Source of the DNA: an uncultured Lachnospiraceae bacterium
GTDB lineage: Bacteria; Bacillota; Clostridia; Lachnospirales; Lachnospiraceae
Assembly: GCA_900554925.1 (NCBI GenBank)
Contig: USJG01000025.1
Location: 1 to 19,556, forward strand
DNA: 19,556 nucleotides
Direction: 5' to 3'
The translations under genes and the position numbers were made by a program. The notes under the pieces are model-generated. The model ran no database searches. It worked only from the letters and a program-made list of their open reading frames with translations, and was not told where the DNA came from. Each line of letters starts with the position of its first letter. The stretch's first letter is position 1. This document shows positions 6,228 to 13,190 of this stretch, piece after piece.

Positions 6228-7627
6228 TTACTCCTTTGTCTCTTTATTTTTTAAAGCAGCCTCAAATATTTTCCTTACCTCTTCCGGGCAATGAGCATAA
6301 GGCTCCAGTAACTCAAACAAGGTAAGTACCCCAAACTCATATCCGGCATAAAGTACAATGTAAGGCATTACCTTGGGGATATAGTTTTTTAAGATGATCG
6401 GCATCGATTTGTGAAGCAACGCTTCTCCTTCCGGAAGCAATGTGTAAAGCTGATAGAACAGGTATCCGAACAGTACACATACAATATGGAAGAGAATGAC
6501 GTTGATCTTGGTACTCTTAAAGTCTTCGATCTTCCAGAAGTCCTTTATCTGCCTATAATCTTCTTCAATCTCTGGTCTAAGCTCATATGTAAGGATGATG
6601 TCCCTTGCTGTTGCGATCAGGTCTGTTGTGATAAATACAAAGTATTCATCATCTTTCTTGTCCCAGGCAACACAGGAATTAAACGGAACATCTTCTTCCG
6701 GGTAATCACTTTCCCAATATAAGCCCATACCAGAAACCAAAGAAATACACTGGCTCGTTCTCTTTGGATTTGGATGCGGGATCCAGTCATTTTGCTCCTG
6801 TGCTCCAAAAACAGCTTATGTATAAGCATCCATGTTACATCTGAGTGGAATATATGTATCAACGTTCCTTTTTAATTTTAAATAGTTAAGAAGCTCTCTA
6901 GAGATAAAACCTCTGTCGTTGATCAGAATGTCTCCCGGCTTCAGGACTGGTGTAGTCCTTACCATTTCTTCACTCAGCTTCAGATCATGGTTCTTGGCGG
7001 TATCGAACCGGATTTCTTCAATGATTCCGGTATCCTCAACAATGCCACGGAGCGTAGAAAGCTTATATCCTCTGTAATTACGTTCTTTATTCTTGCTGTA
7101 TGTAACAGTGGATTCTTCATAATTGGTATTGAAGATATTAACTTCCAGTTCCGTACAGTCCAGAATATGAATATCAGGACGTATATCCAGTAAAGGCATG
7201 ATGCCTTTTTGCACTGTGTCGTTATAACCGTTGATAAACAGGTTCTGGTCGTATTTGTCTAAGAGGAATCTCAGGCTGCTTTCCTGCATAAGACCAGATT
7301 TTAGATTCCATCGGTATCTAACAGTGTATAACCTAACTTTGCAAGCGTCCAATGGTCATTGATGGCAAAAGGGATATCCGTAAGGCTTGTCTGTACTTTC
7401 ATCTTAGCAGCTATGGCACTCGCCCGGATCAGAGAATACGGGATAGTCGTATTATGCGCACGTAAATCGGGGATATTATCCTGTAGGCAATCAAAGATAT
7501 TGGAATCATTCATTGCAAGAATAATATCATCTATTAGATTGGAGGTGCTAAGCGCCACAGCGTCAAGTTTTCCCTGACGGACTTGCTTTATGACATTCTC
7601 TTGATTGTATCTGCAAAGTCGGATCAT
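6228..7627 (-). pseudogene. IS4-superfamily DDE transposase, broken by a frameshift and a nonsense codon
   Basis: Three collinear pieces make one transposase of about 466 codons. The N-terminal part (7627 to about 7308) starts MIRLCRYNQENV behind AAAGGAGG. A one-base deletion near 7305-7310 shifts the frame between LLDTDG and NLKSGLM. The middle part holds the first catalytic aspartate (ILDCTE), the RNYRGYKL segment and the second (INDRGF). An in-frame TAA at 6818-6816 follows NMDAYT, after which the same frame continues as AVFGAQEQNDW to the end. The C-terminal part carries YELRPEIEEDYRQIK, an exact Y-(2)-R-(3)-E-(6)-K signature with the catalytic glutamate. No slippery heptamer is seen before the frameshift, so decay is likelier than programmed frameshifting. 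The finer IS family is uncertain. Confidence 0.82.
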
Positions 7628-7665
7628 GCTCGCACCTCCTTTCCGTATACCCTTTTCTTACTTTG

Positions 7666-7694
7666 ATTATATGATGAGTATGCCTGAATGTCAA
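7666..7694 (-). promoter_or_regulatory. Perfect-consensus promoter upstream of the transposase pseudogene
   Basis: On the minus strand TTGACA (7694-7689) and TATAAT (7671-7666) are separated by exactly 17 bases, matching the housekeeping sigma consensus at all 12 positions. It lies about 40 bases upstream of the transposase start and would also read into the zinc-ribbon gene. Confidence 0.8.
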
Positions 7695-7703
7695 ATAAAA
7701 ATA

Positions 7704-7755
7704 ATCATCGAAGATAATTAAATATCTATTATGACACAAATAAATCTTCAATGAT
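7704..7755. repeat. Inverted repeat between the divergent transposase and XRE promoters
   Basis: ATCATCGAAGAT (7704-7715) and ATCTTCAATGAT (7744-7755) are inverted copies with 11 of 12 positions matching and 28 bases between. The right arm overlaps the candidate -10 of the XRE gene, and a smaller dyad (AATGAT 7750-7755 region with ATCATT about 7764-7769) overlaps its start site. It could be an operator for the XRE protein or a remnant of an IS end. Confidence 0.45.
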
Positions 7756-7758
7756 AAT
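7731..7758 (+). promoter_or_regulatory. Candidate promoter of the XRE regulator gene
   Basis: ATGACA (7731-7736) and GATAAT (7753-7758) are separated by 16 bases; each hexamer matches consensus at five of six positions. The start would fall near 7765, leaving a leader of about 40 bases with AAGGAG before the ATG. Confidence 0.45.
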
Positions 7759-7807
7759 GCAAGATCATTTTGGACTAGTTATATTAGAATAAAAAGGAGT
7801 TCAATGT

Positions 7808-8236
7808 ATGATTGGAGATAGAATCAGAGAGCTTAGGATTAAAAACGGATATACACAAACAGAATTAGCAAAAAGGCTCCAATTAACTAGGTCTTCTATA
7901 AATGCGTGGGAAATGGGGATCAGTGTCCCTTCTACACAATGTGTTATAGAGTTAGCAGCGTTATTCAAGACATCGACAGATTATATATTAGAAAGAACTT
8001 CTGACGAAATAATAGACATTTCTGATTTGACTTTAGAAGAAAAGGAAATTATTTTGCACCTATTGAACTATTTTTCTAAGGCAAGAAAGGCAATGGATTT
8101 TGTTAATAATACAAAATTAGGTTATGAAGAAGGTGATGAGCTTGAAAGTGGGCCTTTAGTATTTAGGGTTAAAAATGCCACTAGAAGAAAGAGAAGACCT
8201 GAAGATGGTGGGAATGATAATAATGAAACGGAATAA
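7808..8236 (+). CDS. XRE-family helix-turn-helix repressor
   Basis: The 142-residue protein opens with a textbook Cro/CI-type domain: IGDRIRELRIKNGYTQTELAKR (residues 2-23), then LTRSSINAWEMGISVPS as the recognition-helix region and a final helix ending STDYILER near residue 63. The rest is acidic then basic and low in complexity, with no recognised effector domain or protease site. AAAAAGGAG precedes the ATG. It is divergent from the transposase pseudogene and sits 132 bases upstream of the Panacea antitoxin gene, in the same direction. Given the operator-like inverted repeat in that gap, it most likely represses the toxin-antitoxin operon and perhaps itself. Confidence 0.88.
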   Translation: MIGDRIRELRIKNGYTQTELAKRLQLTRSSINAWEMGISVPSTQCVIELAALFKTSTDYILERTSDEIIDISDLTLEEKEIILHLLNYFSKARKAMDFVNNTKLGYEEGDELESGPLVFRVKNATRRKRRPEDGGNDNNETE

Positions 8237-8297
8237 TATTATTTAAGGTTCATGGCAAAAATAAAATTAATAAATTCTTAAATTGGGGATAAAAGTA

Positions 8298-8326
8298 TAT
8301 ACAAACAAACGTTTGTATAGTATAAT
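8298..8326 (+). promoter_or_regulatory. Promoter and operator of the Panacea toxin-antitoxin pair
   Basis: A -35-like TATACA (8298-8303) and a perfect -10 TATAAT (8321-8326) are 17 bases apart. A perfect inverted repeat covers the -35 and most of the spacer: TATACAAAC (8298-8306) and GTTTGTATA (8311-8319) with AAAC between; within it ACAAACGTTTGT (8305-8316) is a 12-bp palindrome. A dimeric repressor bound here would block RNA polymerase. The neighbouring XRE protein is the obvious candidate. Confidence 0.72.
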
Positions 8327-8368
8327 AACTATAAGATGTAGTATTCTGAAAGGAGGTTCACGGATATT

Positions 8369-8821
8369 ATGGCAATACATAATGCTTCTCAAGTTGCAAA
8401 ATGGTTTTTGGCCCATAATAGAATAGCTGAAGACGAAGAAGGCGCTGAGCATATATCAAATTTAAAATTACAAAAATTATTATATTATGCTCAAGGGGTT
8501 TTTTTAGCTGTAACTGATAAACCTCTTTTCGATGATGAAATTATAGCATGGCTTCATGGCCCTGTAGTAGAATCCGTTTATCATCAATATAAAAACTACG
8601 GTTCTCAAGGCATTTCTTTTGATGAAGATTTTGATTTTTCTAAATTTACATCAGAAGAAAATGAACTTCTAACAGAAGTTTATGATGTATTCGGGCAATA
8701 TTCTGCATGGAAACTAAGAAATATGACACACCAAGAAATGCCTTGGAAAACAACAAAACAAAATTCCGTTATTCAACTTGAAAAAATAAAAGAATATTTT
8801 AAAAAGGAATATATTGAATAA
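8369..8821 (+). CDS. Panacea-domain (DUF4065/SocA-like) antitoxin
   Basis: The 150-residue protein matches the Panacea domain (DUF4065, also called SocA-like or GepA-like): an early helix with ASQVAKWFLAHN (residues 6-17), the hallmark NLKLQKLLYYAQGVFLA (31-47), and IIAWLHGPVVESVYHQYKNYG (58-78), followed by an acidic middle and a WKTT-containing C-terminal helix. In PanAT systems this domain neutralises diverse unrelated toxins by direct binding. AAAGGAGG lies 12 bases before the ATG. The stop codon overlaps the next gene's start by one base (TAATG), so the two are translationally coupled with antitoxin first. Confidence 0.9.
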   Translation: MAIHNASQVAKWFLAHNRIAEDEEGAEHISNLKLQKLLYYAQGVFLAVTDKPLFDDEIIAWLHGPVVESVYHQYKNYGSQGISFDEDFDFSKFTSEENELLTEVYDVFGQYSAWKLRNMTHQEMPWKTTKQNSVIQLEKIKEYFKKEYIE

Positions 8822-9279
8822 TGGGTAGAATTAAGAATAATGATGTTAATATTAAAATTAAAAAGAAAACAGGAACTGAAAGCATTGGCTGTTCATCTAA
8901 ACAATATCCTTGGTTTTCATTTCATTATATGACACGAAACAGCAAATATTCATTTAAATTTCTTGATTCTTTAGATACTAATGACCGAGAAAAAATATTA
9001 ACAGGCTTGTTCGCAAAGCTTGAAGAATTATCTAAGCAACCATGGGTGTATTGGCAAGGAATGAAAAAAAGAGCCGGATTAGAAACTATTAATTTAGACC
9101 AATTGAATTTTTCCGCTAACGATGATGATGATTTTACAAAAGAAACAAAAGTATTTGTATTTCAATTTGCATCATATCAAGGGAGTCACAGTGGTAGAAT
9201 TCTCGGAGTCAAATTATCACCATGTTCTGTTTTACATATTATAGGGTTTGACTTTGATTTTTCTGCCTATAAGCATTAG
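8821..9279 (+). CDS. Putative toxin partner of the Panacea antitoxin
   Basis: This 152-residue protein is called a toxin mainly from context: it starts on the last base of the antitoxin stop codon and is followed at once by a terminator. Its N-terminus is basic (NDVNIKIKKKTGT). Residues about 28-75 contain YSFKFLDSLDTNDREKIL and KLEELSKQPW, and the C-terminal half alternates strands, ending SGRILGVKL, VLHIIGFDFDFSAYKH. That C-terminus, with an arginine strand followed by a hydrophobic LHIIG strand and a final Y-x-H, resembles the RelE/ParE-like fold, but I cannot confirm the family or name its target. It appears intact. Confidence 0.65.
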   Translation: MGRIKNNDVNIKIKKKTGTESIGCSSKQYPWFSFHYMTRNSKYSFKFLDSLDTNDREKILTGLFAKLEELSKQPWVYWQGMKKRAGLETINLDQLNFSANDDDDFTKETKVFVFQFASYQGSHSGRILGVKLSPCSVLHIIGFDFDFSAYKH

Positions 9280-9282
9280 TTT

Positions 9283-9314
9283 AAAACGCTACCAGCTAAT
9301 TCCGGTAGCGTTTT
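9283..9314 (+). terminator. Terminator of the toxin-antitoxin operon
   Basis: An 11-bp stem (AAAACGCTACC at 9283-9293, GGTAGCGTTTT at 9304-9314) with a 10-base loop lies 3 bases after the toxin stop codon and ends in a T-run on the plus strand. Confidence 0.9.
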
Positions 9315-9358
9315 CCTATGTCTAAAACCTGCAAATTGTGTCTATTGTTCGTACAAAA

Positions 9359-9372
9359 TCTACTTTGCGAAT
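9359..9372 (-). repeat. Right terminal inverted repeat of the island
   Basis: TCTACTTTGCGAAT is the exact reverse complement of 4228-4241. Just inside the flank it also forms the 11-bp palindrome TGCGAATCGCA (9365-9375). Confidence 0.65.
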
Positions 9373-9377
9373 CGCAG

Positions 9378-9386
9378 TGGTACTAC
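9378..9386. repeat. Right copy of 9-bp direct repeat (likely target-site duplication)
   Basis: TGGTACTAC is identical to 4215-4223. Its CTA at 9383-9385 is the complement of the TAG stop of the YdcF-family gene, so the insertion preserved that gene's stop codon. Confidence 0.6.
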
Positions 9387-10126
9387 ATATTTCCAAACAG
9401 GAAATCCTTCATCACTCCAAAAAACTCCCTCATCATATTGTTGAGCTGCAAAAAGGGTTCTCCCCTGGCTGAAATTCCATATACATTCTGATAGCCTGCT
9501 TTCCTGGCAATTTTCAGTGCCCGGAATATATGAAAATTATTGCTGACCACCCCTACGGAATCATTTTCCTTATCCAGAAATTCTGCGGAAAAATTAAGGT
9601 TTTGAAAGGTGTTTTTCGACTGATCCTCTTTGATGATTCTGGAAGCTTCAATTCCCTTTTCCACCAGATAATCATACATTCCCTGGGCCTCCGATACAGG
9701 CTCATCCGCCCCCTGGCCTCCGGATACGATCACCTTTGTATTTTGATTTTCTTCCAGATAACGGATTGCCTCATCCAGTCGGTACTGCAATGCTTTAGAG
9801 GGCCCGCTTACCTTCATCTGCGCTCCCAGCACCACAAGATAGTCGAGCTTTTGCGGGCCTTTCTGGGAAAACCCGCTGAGAATACAGTCCTCCACTATTA
9901 CAAACAAAATGCCAGCGGCAAAAGAAAGCGTTATAAAAATTCTCTTAAACCACAGGGGAAAATGTTCCTCCCAGATACCTTTTTTAATAATAACAGAAAG
10001 TATAATTGCGCCGATTCCCAAAAATAACCATATGAAATAAAAGTTGGTGCCATGACCCGTAAAAAAGGCAATACATAAAAAATAAATCAGGCATAAAACT
10101 CCCAGCAACAGCAAAATAAAATACAT
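9383..10126 (-). CDS. YdcF family (DUF218) membrane protein
   Basis: The 247-residue protein has three predicted membrane helices in its first 110 residues, then the DUF218/YdcF domain. That domain shows LDYLVVLGAQMK, a YRLDEAIRYLEEN helix, VIVSGGQGADEPVSEAQGM, an IIKEDQSKNTFQN strand-helix and VVSNNFHIFRALKIARKAG. The family includes the cell-wall proteins SanA, ElyC and YdcF, linked to envelope or peptidoglycan metabolism; the exact reaction is not established. GGGAGA lies about 8 bases before the ATG. Its stop codon falls inside the right direct repeat of the island, so the insertion lies immediately downstream of the gene without truncating it. Confidence 0.85.
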   Translation of the reverse strand: MYFILLLLGVLCLIYFLCIAFFTGHGTNFYFIWLFLGIGAIILSVIIKKGIWEEHFPLWFKRIFITLSFAAGILFVIVEDCILSGFSQKGPQKLDYLVVLGAQMKVSGPSKALQYRLDEAIRYLEENQNTKVIVSGGQGADEPVSEAQGMYDYLVEKGIEASRIIKEDQSKNTFQNLNFSAEFLDKENDSVGVVSNNFHIFRALKIARKAGYQNVYGISARGEPFLQLNNMMREFFGVMKDFLFGNM

Positions 10127-10159
10127 TTGTACATCTCCCTGCGTTTGTGTAAATTAAGT

Positions 10160-10192
10160 ACAGCAAGCTCTCAAATGTAAGAGGCTTGCTGT
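10160..10192 (-). terminator. Probable terminator after the BceB-type permease gene
   Basis: A 9-bp stem (ACAGCAAGC at 10160-10168, GCTTGCTGT at 10184-10192) extends by three pairs past a bulged T. It lies about 85 bases after the permease stop codon. The T-run is better on the plus strand (TATTTTAT) than on the minus strand (ACTTAATTT), but no plus-strand gene ends here. Confidence 0.45.
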
Positions 10193-10277
10193 TATTTTAT
10201 CATCCAAAAATCAGAAATAAAGAAAAACCACTTAAAATTAAAAAATAATTAATGTTTATCCATCTTCTGGCCTGCGG

Positions 10278-12269
10278 TCAGCTTACGATCCTGTAATAGG
10301 TTCTTGCAGTCCTTAAATAACTGATCCCATAAACGAAAATGAAGATCAGCGCCACCATAATGGTGCAGCCTGCCATCAGGCTGTTATGAAACAGTCCAAG
10401 CGCCGCCATTAAATTATTTACCATAAACATTCCTGCTGCTGTGTGCATCAACGCTCCTGCCAGCGGCAGAAAAAATACCAGGAGGATCTGCCTGTGTACA
10501 GTATTTTTAATTTCTTTATCACTCATACCTACTTTCTGCATAATAGCAAAGCTGCCCTGATCCTCATAGCCTTCTGATATTTGTTTATAATACATGGCAA
10601 GAAGCATGCACATAAAGAAAATGATGCCAAAAATAATACCGATAAATAAAAGTCCTCCATACATGGATTTCATTACGGCCCTTGCATCAAGCCCATTTTG
10701 CCAGGATGTAAAGCCTTCCTGTCTCTGGAGCCAATCTGACAGTTCCTTGGCAAAAGCCTGCTTAAATTCATCTTTTCCCTTAAGCAGCACTCCTGCCCGC
10801 AAACAGGCGCTGTCCAAAAAGGCCTCCATATCCGTAACACCATTGATTCTGCCAAAGGCTTCGGCTAATTGTTCCCGCGCTGCTCTATCCTTTACTATAA
10901 TTACAAGCTCTGCTCCGAAATTATTTTTTCCCGCCTTGGGAAAAGGAAACATACTCCCCAGTTCTTCTTTGACTTCCATGGGAATTCCCATAAAATCTAT
11001 CTGTGCAAAACCAAAATCCTCTCCCGATGAATAAAACAGTACCTGACCCTCCTCCAAAGTCTTATTTTCACCTTCAAGCCGGTTATAGTCTTCTAATGTC
11101 AGTAAATATACCCCATAATTTTCCTGAAATTCAGTTTGCGATTCCTGTACAAGCTGGTTTCCACTTCTGCCGCAGGACAGCCGCATAAAATCATAAACGT
11201 CAACTCTCTCTGCTTCTATTCCGTATTTTTCCGAAAGCTCACGCACCTGGCCCTCTATCTGGTCCAGGGAAATGTCCCCGGCCCCAAAATCGGCTCTTAT
11301 GTCATAAGGATGACTAAAGCGCGTCATTCCACCAAGGCCTAAATATAAAGCAAAGGTACACACCAGCGTAATAATTACCATTGTCGAAAAAATACAAATA
11401 TTGGCAAGACTGGCCGCATTCTTTTTCATCCGATACAGCATTCCTGAAACAGTCACAAAATTTTCAGGCTTATAATAAAAATTTTTATTTTTCTTAAGCA
11501 GTCTTAACAGCAAAATACTGCCGGATGTAAACAAAAGGTACGTTCCGCCTACAACCAAAAATACCGCAAGGAAAAAATTCATAAACACCATACTGTCAAG
11601 CTCTGAGGTGATTGAAATTCCATATCCCATTGCCAGGATCACTAAACCTAAAATACCATAAAAGCCAATCCATCTGGGCTGCTTCTCTCCCTTTTTGCTT
11701 CCCGAAAGCAGCTCTACCGGTTTTAACTTTCCTATTTGAACCAGTGCGCAGATCAATTGGAAAAGAAAAATCACCAAAAACAGCAAGATGGTATCCTTAA
11801 ATGCCTGCCAGGTAAATACAAATTTGACTTCCACTGGAAGTCCGCTGAGCTTTAAAAGCAGGAGGAATAGCAATTTTGCAAGCACACTTCCCAGACAGAT
11901 TCCCCCCAGTATCACCATCAGATAAATCATCAGGGTTTCACATAGCATCATTGCCCCAATATGCCTTTTTTCCAGCCCAAGTATACTGTAAATCCCAAAC
12001 TCCCTTTTACGCTGCTTGATCAGAAAACTATTTGTATAATACAGAAAAGGAATCAGTATGATCACAAGAAGCGCTCTGCCGATTGCAAGCATCATCCACG
12101 CATACTCGCTCCTGGGCAGTGTTTCAATCAGATCATTATACAAAATAGAGGAAAACACAAAATAAGTAAACGCAGAAAAGATGCCAGCCATAAGATAAGG
12201 ATAATACACTGTTCCATTCTGAATTACCCCCTTTAAAGCCATTCTGGGTAATAACTTCCATCTATTCAT
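10278..12269 (-). CDS. BceB-type ABC transporter permease (FtsX-like)
   Basis: The 663-residue membrane protein has the BceB architecture: one N-terminal helix, a cluster of helices to about residue 313, a large extracytoplasmic domain of about 220 residues (roughly 315-538) and a final cluster of helices from 540. The REFGIYSILGLEKRHIG segment near 89-105 is a typical FtsX-like cytoplasmic loop. Such permeases work with their ATPase to remove peptide antibiotics such as bacitracin from lipid II-cycle targets, and they signal to the partner sensor kinase. The start overlaps the ATPase gene end by 8 bases, with AAAGGAGG upstream. The drug specificity cannot be read from sequence. Confidence 0.92.
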   Translation of the reverse strand: MNRWKLLPRMALKGVIQNGTVYYPYLMAGIFSAFTYFVFSSILYNDLIETLPRSEYAWMMLAIGRALLVIILIPFLYYTNSFLIKQRKREFGIYSILGLEKRHIGAMMLCETLMIYLMVILGGICLGSVLAKLLFLLLLKLSGLPVEVKFVFTWQAFKDTILLFLVIFLFQLICALVQIGKLKPVELLSGSKKGEKQPRWIGFYGILGLVILAMGYGISITSELDSMVFMNFFLAVFLVVGGTYLLFTSGSILLLRLLKKNKNFYYKPENFVTVSGMLYRMKKNAASLANICIFSTMVIITLVCTFALYLGLGGMTRFSHPYDIRADFGAGDISLDQIEGQVRELSEKYGIEAERVDVYDFMRLSCGRSGNQLVQESQTEFQENYGVYLLTLEDYNRLEGENKTLEEGQVLFYSSGEDFGFAQIDFMGIPMEVKEELGSMFPFPKAGKNNFGAELVIIVKDRAAREQLAEAFGRINGVTDMEAFLDSACLRAGVLLKGKDEFKQAFAKELSDWLQRQEGFTSWQNGLDARAVMKSMYGGLLFIGIIFGIIFFMCMLLAMYYKQISEGYEDQGSFAIMQKVGMSDKEIKNTVHRQILLVFFLPLAGALMHTAAGMFMVNNLMAALGLFHNSLMAGCTIMVALIFIFVYGISYLRTARTYYRIVS

Positions 12270-13068
12270 ATTCTGCCTCCTTTCCCCCTCTTAAATCGCT
12301 TCTGCCTGTATCTGCATTTTCTGTCTGCATTATAGTAAGTGCATCTGAGATCATACGATACATGGCATCATTTCCCTGTCCGCCTCTGTAAATTTGATGA
12401 AATACACATCCGTCCTTAATGAAAAGAACACGGCTGGCATGGCTTGCCGCCTGTATGCTGTGAGTCACCATAAGTATGGTCTGGCCTTCTGTGTTGATCT
12501 CACCAAACAAGTTTAACAGCTTACCGGAGGCCCTGGAGTCAAGTGCTCCCGTAGGCTCATCTGCCAGGATGATATCCGGTCGGGTGATCAGCGCCCGGCA
12601 TACTGCTGTTCTTTGCTTCTGTCCGCCTGAGACCTCGTAAGGATATTTTTCAAGCAGATCAAGGATCGACAATTTCTGTGCAAGCGGAACCAGCCTTTTT
12701 TCCATCTCCTCCGCCTTTACTCCTGCAAGCACCAGGGGCAGGAAAATATTATCTTTCAGCGACATGGTGTCAAGCAGGTTAAAATCCTGAAACACAAATC
12801 CCAGATGATCCCTTCGAAAGGCGCAGATTTCTCTTTGCTTTATCTCTGCCATATTTCTCCCATTTAAGATCACCTGACCGCTGGTAGGCTTGTCCAGAGA
12901 TGCCAGAATATTTAAGAGAGTCGTTTTCCCGGAGCCTGATTCCCCCATAATTGCCACATATTCTCCATCCTCTACTGAAAAATTCACATCACTTAAGGCA
13001 TGGACTTTCATTGCTCCAAACCGTGCGGTATATACTTTCTTAACATTTTTCACTTCCAAAAGCGCCAT
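12262..13068 (-). CDS. BceA-type ABC transporter ATPase
   Basis: The protein of about 268 residues has every ABC ATPase motif: Walker A GESGSGKT (42-49), the Q-loop in FVFQDFNLLD, signature SGGQKQR (147-153), Walker B IILADEP (166-172) and the switch histidine in MVTHS. It belongs to the LolD/MacB/BceA branch. The frame has an ATG two codons earlier (13074), but the ATG at 13068 has 9 rather than 3 bases after GGAG, so I prefer it. A terminator hairpin and a Bce-type operator separate it from the kinase gene upstream, indicating its own regulated promoter. A C-terminal tail of about 40 residues extends past the usual domain. Confidence 0.95.
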   Translation of the reverse strand: MALLEVKNVKKVYTARFGAMKVHALSDVNFSVEDGEYVAIMGESGSGKTTLLNILASLDKPTSGQVILNGRNMAEIKQREICAFRRDHLGFVFQDFNLLDTMSLKDNIFLPLVLAGVKAEEMEKRLVPLAQKLSILDLLEKYPYEVSGGQKQRTAVCRALITRPDIILADEPTGALDSRASGKLLNLFGEINTEGQTILMVTHSIQAASHASRVLFIKDGCVFHQIYRGGQGNDAMYRMISDALTIMQTENADTGRSDLRGGKEAEYE

Positions 13069-13111
13069 AATCATTTTCTCCTTACCATCTTATCATTATC
13101 TAACTGTTTCT

Positions 13112-13184
13112 ATTGTAAACAAAAGGGAAATGCTGTGCCATGCATTCGGCTTACATTTCCCTTCTTAATCTTACATTATTGTCA
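13112..13184 (-). promoter_or_regulatory. BceR-type operator and promoter of the transporter operon
   Basis: On the minus strand TGACA-N4-TGTAA (13184-13171) fits the TnACA-N4-TGTAA inverted repeat bound by BceR-like regulators. A second TGTAA half-site (13155-13151) lies exactly 20 bp further downstream. A -10-like TACAAT (13117-13112) has a poor -35 (TGGCAC) 17 bases before it, as expected of an activator-dependent promoter. Transcription would start near 13105, about 37 bases before the ATPase start codon. Confidence 0.6.
13123..13163 (-). terminator. Terminator between sensor kinase and transporter genes
   Basis: A perfect 10-bp stem (AAGGGAAATG at 13123-13132, CATTTCCCTT at 13154-13163) with a 21-base loop is followed on the minus strand by TTGTTT. 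It lies about 27 bases past the kinase stop and overlaps the transporter promoter region, so it likely insulates the two transcripts. Confidence 0.7.
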
Positions 13185-13190
13185 CATCGA

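Larger units (their letters stand above)
4224..9377. mobile_element. Putative 5.15-kb transposon-like island carrying a toxin-antitoxin module
   Basis: The segment is bounded by a 9-bp direct repeat (4215-4223 and 9378-9386) and carries near its ends a perfect 14-bp inverted repeat (4228-4241 and 9359-9372). It is more AT-rich than both flanks, interrupts an otherwise all-minus gene run between the sirtuin and YdcF-family genes, and encodes a DDE transposase remnant, an XRE repressor and a Panacea toxin-antitoxin pair. The right direct-repeat copy covers the stop codon of the YdcF-family gene. The IS4-superfamily transposase, whose relatives often make duplications of 9-12 bp, would fit as the original mobiliser, but it is broken. 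The ends are unequal (4 and 5 bases between each direct and inverted repeat), so the precise tips are uncertain. Confidence 0.6.

Noticed and set aside
7295..7330. Programmed -1 frameshift in the transposase
   Set aside because: The shift needed is -1, but no slippery heptamer or following structure is visible, and a separate nonsense codon downstream shows the gene is decaying anyway.
9359..9386. YdcF-family gene truncated by the island
   Set aside because: The family domain is complete and the stop codon lies in the repeated bases shared with the left flank, so the coding end was preserved.
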